Part shown: piece by piece, positions 27,010 to 38,801 of the stretch
How positions within the stretch are numbered: the stretch's first letter is position 1
Layout: every line of letters starts with the position of its first letter
Assembly: GCA_024305405.1 (NCBI GenBank)
Contig: JAKNDB010000109.1
Span: 310,001-374,000, forward strand
Length of the DNA: 64,000 nucleotides
Direction of reading: 5' to 3'
Source of the DNA: Dirofilaria immitis
Taxonomy: Eukaryota; Nematoda; Chromadorea; Rhabditida; Onchocercidae
Made by a program: the position numbers and the translations under genes
The notes under the pieces: generated by a model
What the model was told of the DNA's origin: nothing
The model's input: the letters and a program-made list of their open reading frames with translations, nothing else
Database searches by the model: none

Positions 27010-30000
27010 ATGGCTGAGAAGGGAAGACCGATAAGTCGAAGTAGCATGAGTAGTGATGATGAAAAAGGTGTTATGGAAACACCAGCAAGTGATTTGGTCG
27101 TAACCAAATATGCGATGGCTGCGGATATTGTCAATGCGGTCTTGAAAGTAAGCTTTAGCGTTCACAAGGAACCATTCAGTGGAATTCGGTATTATATCAT
27201 TATGAATACATTCAATGAAATGGCTTAACAAATGGAATCAAGACGGTTTCTTTTCTGAATAGTTTACACTGCGTGAAAGACTTTCAGATAGCAGAACTGT
27301 TTAAAAAAAGTATTAATTGGAAAAGAGTTACTTGTTGCAGGAACTAATGTCAGCTATCAAAGATGGTGTTGAAGTAGGCGAAATTTGTGATCTCGGCGAT
27401 AAGCTTATGAATGAGCGGATAGCAAAAGTTTTCAAGAAAGAAAAGGATGCTTTGAAAGGTATAATTTAGTTTGTCTATTATTTTTTATATCAAAATGGTT
27501 CCCATCCGTAAATACATTTTTATTGATTACATTCCGTAATTATATTCCCACGTTAATAAATGGAATTTTTAGGGAATTAACAATTTTCACTTAGTTTTCA
27601 TTTAATAACATTAATAATTCCGATCTCATTACATATTTCTATAATTACTTATCACTTATTTTGATTAAATTTGCTAAATTTTACAGTTGAAACTTAATGT
27701 AATATTTCAATGAATTGTATTAGATTCTTTCGTTACGTTAATTTAAGATCATGATATTTATATTTTTTCTCCTATAGGTATCGCTATGCCAACATGTATT
27801 TCAATCAACAATTGCGTCTGTCATTTTTCTCCATTGCGAAGCGATCCGCCAGTGATTATCAAGGATGGACAAATGGTAAAAATTGACCTCGGAGCTCATA
27901 TTGATGGATTTATTGCAACTGCTGCTCACACTGTCGTTGTCGGAGCTTCTCAGTATGGTTTCCGTGTTTGTTGTTTCAAATGATTATTGTATAGTTTTGG
28001 TGTTGAAGGAAATATTGTCCGTTTAGAACAGATTGACATTTTCAGAGTCCATACATATTTGCTTTTAATAACCTATGTCAGATAAAATTTTACCGTAAAA
28101 TTTCTGAATTTAAATTACTTTAGTCTTGGACTAATTGTAGAATTAAATTATATTTGACATTACTTGATTCTGAGTTTAAATTCAGGAAAATAAGACAAAA
28201 GGCAGGATGGCGAATGTGATGCTTGCGGCGTATAATGCTATGGAGGCAGCAGTTCGCATGCTTCGTCCAGGGTTGTATAAAAATATGGAAATTACAGACA
28301 TGATCGACAAAATAGCAAATATTTACCAGGTTTGTAAAAGTAATACATTATTTTATAAATATGAAGTATTCTTATATTCAACTTCCAATATGATCAAAAT
28401 GAGATTTGTATTATCTTTCTCTTTTGCCTTTTTCTCATTGGTTGATTGATTTCTATTCTCACAGTCCACTTCATCCTTCATATCATGAGTTCTTAAAAAT
28501 TTATTTTTTCAAAAATCATTCTTGTGTCTGATGTATGTTTGTATATTTTTTCATGAAAAAGACCGTATTAATTATTTCCAGGTAAAGCCAGTCGAAAATA
28601 TGCTCTCACATGAATTAAGGAAGAATAAAATTGATGGAGAGAAGCAAATAATTCAAAATCCTGGTGAAAAGCAGCGTTCTGAAATGACGAAATGTAGTTT
28701 TGAGAAATTTGAAGTTTATGCTATTGATATTTTGATGAGTACTGGTGAAGGCATGTTGTTTTTCTTTTTTTTCTATTTTCATTCTCATCTTAAAATTTAT
28801 AGTTAACTACACTTATAGAAGCCATTCCATAGTAATGTTCAAAATGTCCGTTGTCTTCCCACATAAATTGCGGTAATATCAAACAGTGTGTCTGATTATG
28901 TGATACGATATTAGCTGGCATACGTTTAGTGATCGTTTAGCAAGAATTATCGTTTCAATGCTTCCCACCACTTATTTGCAAGTATTTATCTATTTAAGCA
29001 CTGGAAACTGTTCTTTGTAGCCAGTTTAGTATTATTATGATAAATTTTAAGGAAAAACTCGTATTCTGGATTCGAGAACAACAGTTTATAAAAAGTGGAT
29101 GATCTCGTTTACTCACTCAAAGTTAAAGCATCTAGGTATGTTGAACAGTTTTCGTTTTGTTCTCTACCGATCCGTATTCTAAATCTCTTAGATTAAAAAC
29201 ATGAGAATGTTTTTTGCACAAATAGTTACAATTATGTGCAGTGAATGTCTCGAGTACTTTTTACATGAAAACTTGAAATTCTGTGCTCATAGATGTAATC
29301 AAAAGTAAAACTACTGAAAATGGTTGCACAGATAAAGAACATTGACATAGTGAAAGAACATTCAAATAGTCTTCAGTAGAAATGCACTATTCTATGCTTG
29401 TTTAAATCACTATGAAGGCTGGATTTTATAATTAGCAATTTTGTAAAGTTCTGTAAATTTTATTGTTCTTGGTTCATTCATCTTAAATTTATTATGTGTT
29501 GTTATACTTTATATATATTCTTACATTTATTTTATTTAATTTCAATTCCAATAATCATAGATAACAGAGAAATTTCTATGGATACGAAGTGATTTAAACT
29601 GCCATTGCTAGTTATATATTTGTATGGAAATATTTTGGATTACGAAATCAGTCACCAGTTGCCTGTGTCATGAAAATTCATATCTCGCTACTTCCACAAT
29701 TATTACAAGATAGTTTGAAATATATTAATGGTTTTATTCTATTTTATTTTTTCCTATTGGTTTTACGATGCTTTTTTTTGTTTCAGAATGTTTTTGTCGG
29801 CAGCAGTGAACAAATATGGCTTAATGCCGTTCACTCTACGGTCATTTGAGGATGAGAAACTAGCAAAGATGGGTGTCGTGGAATGTGAACGACATAATCT
29901 GATGCGACCATATCAGGTTTTTTTTTACTGAAAATATTACGCGTAACTCTGCTTTCATTTTTTCATTTTTTTGATAGAACTGCTTGAATACAAATGCTGT

Positions 30001-31043
30001 TTTAAGATTCTAGAAAGTGAAAATTCCTTCTTTCGAAATGGAAAAATCTGCGGAGGTCATTAAGCTTTAAAGCCAAATTACACTTACAGTTGCAGTATTT
30101 ACATGAAGTAATCATATAAAATCATATAAATAATAGTGAGAAAATATTTGAGAGATGTTAAGGTAGAGCCACTTCTTCACTGCTATTCGTCTTGAAGGTT
30201 TTTTGTCTTTGCTTCCTCTCCAATTCTGAGTAGACGAATGTGAACAAAGTGCTTAAAAGTTATCAGAGAGAAGTTTCCAGGTGTTTGGAAAAATTGGTCA
30301 CTGTTCTTTTGAATGCTGGAACTGTTTTAGCTTATTTTTCAGAAATAACGAAGTTGGGATAATTTAGTTTTACTTGTTGTGATGATAAACTCTCCGTTTT
30401 CAGGTTCTCTATGAACGAGATGGTGAATTTGTGGCACAGTTTAAGTGCACTGTATTAATCATGTCTAATGGATTACTGAAGATTACTGGATTTCCTCTTG
30501 ATATGAATATACTGGAAAGTGATATGAAGATCGAGGACCAGTTGGTTGGTTTTCAAATCAAGTCACCATTTCAGCTATTAACTTGGGATTTAGAATGAAT
30601 TTCTAATTCACTACGATTTTTAATAAACATGTCTAATTTCTCTCTCTCTCTCTCTTTCTTTCTTTCCTCTCTCTTAAAAACCATGAAAAGATTTGGAATT
30701 TCTGATGTGAAACGAATCTAAACTACATTTTAAATAGATTATCCAAAAAATATTTGACTCTTTAACTTTAACAAACCCACATTACTTTCAATTAAAGTTT
30801 CATTATGGAATTATTTTCCAGATCACATCTCTACTCAATTCCTCCTTGAAGCCAAAAAAACCAAAGAAGAAGCCGAAAAGTGATAAAAAAGATGAGGTTG
30901 ATGCTGCTCAAAAGAAAGATGGTATCGTTGCGAAGCAGGAACAAATTGAAACCCAAAAAATGGATTTGAAAACTCGAAATATGAACAAGAAATCTGTGCC
31001 ATCTGATGAAAGGGATAGTGTAAAAGCTGTGCAGGAGAACTAA
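27010..31043 (+). CDS. PA2G4: proliferation-associated protein 2G4 (EBP1), peptidase M24 fold
   Basis: Methionine-aminopeptidase-like protein without peptidase activity in characterised members; it binds RNA and ribosomes, acts in nucleolus and cytoplasm and regulates growth. Exons: 27010-27147, 27341-27458, 27778-27952, 28186-28329, 28582-28750, 29052-29135, 29787-29916, 30404-30544, 30822-31043. The product is about 440 residues with two one-base deficits allowed for, against about 394 in the human protein. Landmarks are [111 protein letters not shown] and the lysine-rich tail [11 protein letters not shown], typical of this family's RNA-binding and nucleolar signal. Breaks: the exon 3 donor reads CAG/TATGG where CAG/GTATGG would restore phase, and exon 6 is one A short at 29090-29094. 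Intron 5 is GC-AG. The acidic/basic N-terminal extension of about 30 residues is also longer than in vertebrates. Confidence 0.95.
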
Positions 31044-31073
31044 AATGGATGATCATTAAAATTAGCATGTTTG

Positions 31074-31079
31074 AATAAA
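31074..31079 (+). terminator. polyadenylation signal AATAAA of PA2G4
   Basis: AATAAA lies 31 nt after the PA2G4 stop codon, at the usual spacing for a short nematode 3' UTR. Cleavage would be expected roughly 10-20 nt further on. Confidence 0.6.
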
Positions 31080-31099
31080 GCGGGTTTTGACGAACACGC

Positions 31100-34083
31100 T
31101 TCTATGATCGTAATAATGATAATATGCATCATCAGATTTGTTAGTCTACCCTTTTTCTTTCTTTCTTGAAATCAAAGAATACATTGGCCTTTTGTTATTG
31201 TTTGGGTGTTGTTGTTTTTAAAGCGTTCTTGTTTGATGCATTTTTGCAATATTCTGTATTCTTGAAGAGAGTTTATGGAAAGTATTTGAAATATTTAAAA
31301 GTATTTTTTGAAGCTCTAGGATTAGTTAAATATAACAAACGCGGCGGCGTAATAGGCAAATGATATGACTGATTGCTGCTACTGTGAGTTCATTTGGAGA
31401 TACACATGTATGGTGTATCTCACATGTAGTAGTGACTGGACATTTTTGCCAAGTAGTAGAAATACATAATGGTAAAATGATCGAACATTTTCCGCTTAAC
31501 GAATATAAATGTTTTAGGATATGGCTGCTACCATTATCTTTGTTAATGTTAGGGTGGAAGTAAGTGATAAAGGGAAGAATGCCATTATAACCTAACTTTT
31601 TGTCTTCATGATTTCACATTGTTTTCATGATTTGATCATTTTCGTACAATAGTTTCTAGTTCATATTTTGTTCTTATTTTTTTTTGACTATAAACTTTCA
31701 AGGCAAAACTTAGGTTTTCAAATTCAACTGAAATTGGAGAATGAGTTTAGAGCAGTTGTATACTTCTTGTAATCGTCAAATTGCAGCATTAAATTGTCAA
31801 AGCCAATCGTTGTTCAAATACAAGATAGCAAATTTGTTCTGTGGTTTCATGTTTCTTTGCCTATATAATAAATGTTGAAGAATAAAGAGTTCTAGTAATC
31901 TTTAGTACATAGACAAAAGTTTTATCTCAGTTACTAGAACATCGCAAGTCAATCAAATTTTGGCATAACGATCGCGCAGTAATTCAGGTTGCGATTAGCG
32001 TTGATACTATACATTATTTTATCTCTTCAGATGTAAAAGTGAAGGGAAGAAATATTCCCAAGCGGTTCTCTTGTAGATTCCAAAGATTGTAGTCATATCG
32101 CTGTTCATCCTGAGAAGGAAGGTTCGTTAATCCTCAAGTTCATCCAGATGGTTTCGTTTTTTTAGTCGTGGAAGAATAGGGATTTTTTCAAAGTGACTTC
32201 AATTCGATTTGAAAGATCCGGGAGAGGTCTGAATGGGTATTTTAGGTCGAAATCATATTTCTAATTATTGAACATTGGAGTGTCAGGTGGATTTGGAGTA
32301 CTATAAGGTAGATGGTTAACATCGATCGTTTTGATCATATTCGCATTAATTTTATTTGGATGTCAGAAAATTTTACCAGCAAAAATTTCCTGGAAAAAGA
32401 ACTTACGGTTTACGTAATATTTTGAGAATACGTCACTTCGATTAAGTGAACATATTTTAGTATTATTCTATACATGACCTAAATATGTCATCATATTGAT
32501 CTCAAATGTTTGATAAAACATGATTCTGCCAGTTCAGTTTCTTGATCCATCAGATTATTTTTATTTTTCTCTAAAAATCACCCTAATCTCACATGATGGC
32601 CTGATCTGAAACATTGTTCCTTTCACTTGATAAAAATCAGCCTGAATCCATTTCATCAAATCATAAATTTGTAAAAAGCTAAAATTACACATTCAAAATT
32701 TTCTACATAAAACAAACGAAATATCTATCTACGAATCAATGGGATAAATGATCAATTACGTAGAAATATCTTTAAAAAAAAAAAAAACAACCGGACAAAT
32801 GATGTCATTCAAGATGAAATAAAATGATATCATCCTGAAAAACTTCAATCATTAATTCAGGTCTTCGAAAACGGTTATATTAAGTTAGAAGTTCATTTCA
32901 TTTCTCATTATTGGTTGTTGTCAAATCGGTGACTAGTTGGGTTCTATTTTTTCTCGTAAAAAATAATAGTGCTGGTTTTGGTGAGTGGATATGATCGGTT
33001 GTTTTATCATCCCTACGTTTAGCTTTTTACGTAAACGTCAGGAAATATTATTTGTTTGAAAGGAAAAACGATATTCCCTTGTTTATAATTGTATTTTGGT
33101 GAAACGTAATGTTACGTATAATATAAAATATAGTAATACTTATTCATTAAAATATTATACGTGTTTAATTACTTTAATTTTTTTTTTTTTTTTAGTTCTA
33201 CTAATCGAACAAAATAACAGTGGTTTTTTTTTTTTTTTAATCAGAATAATGATAAAAATTATGATAACAAATTTTTTGTTAAAATTAATTTGCAAACAAT
33301 AATAAATCTGAATTACTAGCCTAATCAATAAATCGTTTTAGCATTTTTAAATTTTCAACTACTCATCAAATCTATGCTTAAATTTTATGAACATATATTT
33401 AGAAATTTCCAATTTTCTTGGCCAATTCAAAAGAAAATAACCAATAGAGAGCCTAGTGAATCGAAAAAATCGATTACTTAATTTCAGAAATATCTGAAAA
33501 ACTCCAAAATATTATCATTTCACATTTCCTCCTAATTTTAAGCTACAATTTCATTGAATCGATCGATAAAACGACCGCTTTCATAACTTTAGAAATATCC
33601 GAATAATTTAAAATATAATCTTTTTTTCTAACCTAACCTAAAACTATTTTTGAACAAATAAGATTTAATCTTAGACGAAAATTTCACTAAATTAATCAAA
33701 GAAATAATCTGAAAACCTAACATATAAATAATCTTTTCATATTTCGCTTAACTTTAAGCCAAAGTTTCTCTTTTTTTTTTAAGTAATTGTTTAATCTATA
33801 AGATTGAATATATTTTATTCTTTCTTTTTCAATATAAATAGCCTAAAGTTATTTTTGAAAAAGTAATAATTAAATAATTTACTTAGAAGAAGCAAAACAA
33901 AAAATTAAAAAATGAAAATTCAATTTTTATTTATCCAAAATTTTAGCAAATAATATTATTGAAAAAAATTTAAAAAAAAATTGGCAGATATTTTAATGGT
34001 ACCCATCTTTCTTTTTTCAGATAAAAATTGTTTATATTTTTTTATCCTACCTTTCATAAATGATCTTAAATTAGATTTCATAT
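31100..34083. other. intergenic region between PA2G4 and the coiled-coil gene
   Basis: 31100-33000 is unique, moderately AT-rich DNA with no frame I can support. A 65-codon open frame at 31166-31363 has no acceptor, donor or family resemblance. From about 33100 composition falls back to strongly AT-rich sequence with poly-T runs. No RNA gene was recognised. Confidence 0.45.
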
Positions 34084-36665
34084 ATGGCATACGATCATCT
34101 GATAAGAATGCAGGAGGTCAAAATAGAAATGATTGAGGAAATTCGTTCCATACTCGAAAAATTTGAGGAAAAACAGGCAAAGGAAATTGAAGAGGTCGTA
34201 AGTAAAATTATGACCCGTTTGGATACTGCTGAACAGGTAACAATTGTTAGATTAAAAATAGTAAAATATTATAATATTTTATTTCTAAAATTCTAAAAAT
34301 TATTCTTAAAGTTTAAATTTAAAAAAAAAAAAAATTCATTGCAATCAACGATATTTATCAAAATCTACCAGTATTCATCGCAACTTTGCAATAATTTGTT
34401 ATCGTATAATAAAATAAGCAACCGTGTAACCGTTCGTCGCTGATTTATAATAAAAAAAATGATACGGTAGATGCAACAGCAATTTATAAATGTTACTTCT
34501 GAACATTTTCAAATTGCACCATTCTTTAACCATTCAACTGATTACTGTATCCGCTTGAAATCAAATGGAATAATTTCTGAATTACATCATTCTTTCAACC
34601 TTTCAACTAATTACTATATCTACTTGTTAAATAAAATGGAATAATTTCCGAATTGTACTAGTCCTTCAACCTTTTATCTGATTACTGTATCTGTTTTTAA
34701 AACATTTTCCAAACTATACTACTCCTTTAACCTTTCGCTTCGGTACTGTATCTGTTTGTTGAAACGAAATGGAATAATTCCCGAGTTACATTATTCTTTT
34801 AATCTATCACTTGATCACTGTACCTATTTGTTAAAACAAAACGGAGTAATTTTCTAATTATACTACTCCTTCAACATTTTACCTGATTACTGTATCTGTT
34901 TGTTAAAATAAAATGGAATAATTTCCAAATTATACTATTCTTTTTAACCTATCACTTGATTACTTTTGATAAAGTAAAATGAAATAATTACCGAGTGATA
35001 CTATTCTTCTAACCTATCACCTGATTAATTTTGTTAAAATAAAATGGAATAATTTCCAAATTATACTATTACCCCAATCTTCACTTGATTGCTGTATCCT
35101 TTTGTTGAAATAAAATGAAATAGTGCCCGAATATGCTGTTCTTTTAACTTATTACTTGATTACTGTATCTACTAAAATGAAATGGATTGGTTTTCGAATT
35201 ATCCTATTAACGCTTCATCCGATTACTGTATCTATTTATTATAACTAAATGGAATATGGATAGCTTTTATTACTTAATAATCAGAAATGAATTAATTCCT
35301 TAATTCAGAAATTTTAAATGATTCAGATGTAAAAAAAAAAAAAATTATTTCAGAAATTTAGTAATTGGTTATTGGCACGTGTGAATGATTTGACGGATTT
35401 GCTTGCTATCATTTTTCACAAGCAATCTATTCTCGAAGCAATCGAGAAAGAGAATGTAAATATCAATGCTAAACTTGAGAAGCTTTTCGATGCACTTGAT
35501 AAATTCTATAATGAAGTCAAATTATTCAATGAAGAACACAAAAATAATTTGAAGCATATCAAGGAAAAAAATTGCGTCTGAAAACAAGCGTTGATAATTT
35601 AAGCGACGAACATATGGTACTAATAAATTTTTGTTATAAATTTTAATCGCAATTTTTCAGTTATTATTATTTCATTTTTTATTTATTGCATAAATAAATC
35701 GAAGTTGCAATCATTTCAAAATAACTTTTTATTTTTAGAAACTTGAAAAGCATATTCGGAATATCGAGGAACAATGTGCCAAATATATGGTATTTGATTT
35801 ATTCAATTTTCGGCAATCTTTTATTATAAATGTTGATCAATGATTTATCAAATTATATTTTGCATTTATAAAATTAATTATTCAATTTTTCAAATTAATG
35901 TTAAATTTTAGAAACTTGAAAAACAGATAAGAAATATTGAGCTGCAATATGAAAGATTGGAGCGAAAAGTCCGTAACAATTTTGCGATTACTTCACTACG
36001 AACAGCTTCAACGCAAACATCCGAATTGTCTGGACAAAGAACGGAATTTCCAAGTAATGAAAGCCTAAATATCATAACTGCAAATTCGATGATGGAACAA
36101 TCTGCAACCATAATAAAGGTTATTATTCGATATTTTTTGAAATATTAATTTCAAAATTTCAAATTATCATTTTATAAAGTTAATGGTATTTGTTAAACTT
36201 AAAACTTCAGGCGGATAAATTTCAGGCGGATTTATTTATGCTTAGTGTAAAATTATTTCCACAATAAATATATAAAATTTTGTCATCTAATGATTAACAA
36301 ATATTCGATTTAGATTTCGATTCTTGTAAAAGATCCATTCCTAATTGATAATTTTGATATGATATGATTGTATTGTAGGCAAGTGAGGCGAATACTGAAA
36401 TTCATATAGATGATACTGAAGTTATTACTGAACTTAATACTGAATTTAACACCGAAATGACGACTGAAATACCGGTTGAAAATGGAACGAAACAACAAAA
36501 GGTTAAAAGGAATAAGTGGTGTAAGTTATTGAGCAGATTACTGTAATTTTTCGAATATTTCTAAAAAGTTTTTTTGCAGCGTCATCTGTTGCTTATTTTT
36601 GCGCTGATAATTTAGTCACTGATAAGCTGATAAATGGATTGAAGTTATTTTCTCTTTACTTATAA
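34084..36665 (+). CDS. coiled-coil protein of unknown function
   Basis: I do not recognise this family. Exons inferred from splice sites and phase: 34084-34236, 35354-35616, 35739-35789, 35912-36118, 36379-36520, 36580-36665. The product is about 300 residues after allowing one missing A in the A-run at 35565-35571, where the frame otherwise stops at 35579-35581. The first 200 residues are almost wholly charged heptad-like helix, for example MIEEIRSILEKFEEKQAKEI and AKLEKLFDALDKFYNEVKLF, so a long coiled coil is expected. Two adjacent exons begin with near-identical KLEKHIRNIE and KLEKQIRNIE. The fifth exon is rich in Thr/Glu (TEVITELNTEFNTEM). The start ATG follows a possible acceptor at AAATTAG/ATTTC. 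A second possible last exon ends at 36996 (separate entry). It could be a structural, kinetochore or motor-linked protein, but nothing here decides that. Confidence 0.7.
34495..35260. repeat. intronic tandem repeat of about 68 bp, about eleven copies
   Basis: Within the first intron of the coiled-coil gene, the words GATTACTGTATCTGTTTGTT, AAAATGGAATAATTTCC and TATTCTTTCAACC recur in the same order every 57-78 bp, from about 34543 to 35224. Copies have diverged by substitutions and short indels. Confidence 0.8.
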
Positions 36666-36790
36666 AATTTGCAGCAGTCGAGATTTAACTTTTTACCATT
36701 TTTGTAGCTCAAACGAATGAATGATAATGAAATTTGTAAAATATCTTAATATGAATTTTTTTATTAATTTTAAATTAATTAAATTTTTAG

Positions 36791-36996
36791 ACCGTCGAAT
36801 GATGAAATTTGGAGGATTGAAAAAGAAAAGAAATTCTAAAATATTTTTCCCATTTCATTCTTATCCTTCATTCATATCAATTTATCATCTATATTCTACT
36901 TCTAAAAAAAAAGGAAAAAAAGACGAAGCATTAATGGAAATTGAATACTTTAGGAAATGGATTAATCAATTTGTAATTAAAAAAGAAATGAAATGA
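36791..36996 (+). CDS. alternative last exon of the coiled-coil gene
   Basis: A strong acceptor (AAATTTTTAG at 36781-36790) precedes a 68-codon open frame ending in TGA at 36994-36996. Joined to the donor at 36520 it is in phase, giving RRMMKFGGLKKKRNSK and a basic, aromatic-rich tail. It competes with the exon at 36580-36665, which also has a good acceptor (TTTTTTGCAG). Which is used, or whether both are, cannot be told from sequence. Confidence 0.4.
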
Positions 36997-38134
36997 TAAT
37001 GATATTAAGAGAATATTTGAAATGAAAATGAAATATTATCATGATCGTCTTTTATTTCATTGAAAAAAAGGAAAAAAATTCTCAAAAATTCTCCTCGTCT
37101 TTTTTCTCTTCTTCTTCTTCCTTTTTCTTTCTTTTCCATTTTCATCCTATTTGTCCTTTGACCTTCTGTACTACTATTTTAAATAAAAAAAAAAAAGCGA
37201 TTATTTATTGATATCGTTTAGCATAAAAAATAAGTAATTCTAGCTATTATCATTTGTCATTTTTTAAATTGATAATGGGTAATGATTTGGATAAATTATT
37301 GAAAAAAAAAAAGAAATTGAAATATTTGAATCGTTCCTTTTTCATCGCTTTTATTTATCACTAATTTTAATGATAATTTTAATGATTACTTTATTCTTTT
37401 ATCTTCCTTTTGTACTGAAATATATGATGTATTGATAATTTTTTACTGATCTTTTTATCTTTTTTTTGCTTTTGTATTCATTGATAAATAACTGATTTTT
37501 CTAAGATGATGGGTGAATAAAGATATTTTGAAAAAAAAATTATCAAATGGAAATTATTAAGTATGTATTCTTATAATATCTCTACAATATCATTATCGAG
37601 AATTTGCAATCTAATCTGATTTAGATTTAATCAGCAATCGATTTGATACTAATTTTTCAAGATTCGTTTCAGATTATATCAGTGAGTGAATAAATTAAAA
37701 TTATTATATATATCCTTGTAATATTTCTACATTATTATTATCAAGAATTTATAATCTAATCTGATTTAAATTTAATCAGCAATCGATTTGATAATGATTT
37801 TTTTCAAAATTCTTTTCAGATTATATCGAAGAATGTAAAAGATATTTTGAAAAAATTGTCAAACGAAACTGTTAGGTATATATTTTTATAATATTTTTGC
37901 AATATTTTTATATGATAATTTATGTTTGATCTCATCTAGATTTGATTTGCAATCGATTTAATAATAATTTTTAAAGATTTATTTCAGGTCAGGGCAAATT
38001 TTGGCTTTCTTAAATAATATATTGCTAATTTTTGCTTAGATTATTGAACTATGTCGAGAATTTTGAAGTTACCAAACTTCAAAATATGAAGAAAAAACTA
38101 CTGTTATTTTAGGACTTTTCCCTTTTTCTCTCTC

Positions 38135-38173
<39 letters not shown>

Positions 38174-38575
38174 AAGACTTTTAGGTCAGAATTTAATGGG
38201 ATTGAGATTTTGGCTCATAGTTTTGTTTTATGATATATCAATTCATGAATCCAAATTATGAGTGTTAAAAGTTGATTCGATTTAAATAAAGGTAAATTAG
38301 TATAAGGAAATATTATTCGTCTTACTCGTAATATCTTTTTCTTCATGAGCCATGTAGAAAAAAGAAAGAGTCTAGCAAGATGAAATAAAAATCATTTCCT
38401 AATCTCTCGATTAACTATATCAAGACTATCATTATCTGTTATTCTAAAGTTTAAAGTTTAAAAAAATAAATGTTAATAATCAAAATGATCAAAAGCAAAT
38501 TATCAATTAAATTATGCTAACAATTTGATTGTTTAGCGAAAGATTTGTTAAAATAGTTTTATTTTACGATTTATT
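36997..38575. repeat. AT-rich spacer with a roughly 150-bp tandem repeat and a CT tract
   Basis: At about 37545-37990 three degenerate copies carry TAATCAGCAATCGATTTGAT, AATCTAATCTGATTTA and TTTCAGATTATATC at about 150-bp spacing. A pure CT run lies at about 38136-38171. The TTTCAG in each copy looks like a splice acceptor but belongs to the repeat. No gene seen. Confidence 0.6.
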
Positions 38576-38579
38576 TCAG

Positions 38580-38622
38580 ATTTGCGTCAAATAATATGTA
38601 ACATATTGATGATGTAAAAGGT
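38580..38622 (+). pseudogene. possible upstream exon of the BPI-like fragment, with stop
   Basis: After TTTATTTCAG comes a short segment ending in a good donor (AAAAG/GTAAGA). In the frame that joins the next exon it reads FASNNM, stop, HIDDVK. The phase fits, but the in-frame TAA means it is either decayed, mis-sequenced or not an exon. Confidence 0.25.
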
Positions 38623-38672
38623 AAGATATGAGGAGAAAATTGATTTCTGCTTAATTAGAAATATGGCGATAA

Positions 38673-38732
38673 ATTTAATTTCCAATTTAATTATAATGAA
38701 TTAATTATAATCAATTAAATTGGAAATTAAAT
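38673..38732. repeat. 60-bp near-perfect palindrome
   Basis: A 20-base arm (38673-38692, ATTTAATTTCCAATTTAATT) is followed by an exact inverted copy at 38713-38732, and the 20-base centre is itself partly palindromic (ATTATAAT). It could form a strong hairpin or cruciform. It lies just upstream of the BPI-like exon. Confidence 0.85.
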
Positions 38733-38801
38733 CAATTTTGATTGGAAGAAATGAAAGAAAGGTAAAATATAAAGGACGAATAGCTTTCATTACTTTTTAA
38801 G

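Noticed and set aside
26998..27231. Minus-strand open frame opposite PA2G4 exon 1
   Set aside because: Antisense shadow. The plus strand carries the conserved PA2G4 start.
31166..31363. 65-codon open frame after PA2G4
   Set aside because: Follows the PA2G4 polyadenylation signal, lacks splice sites and reads as hydrophobic noise.
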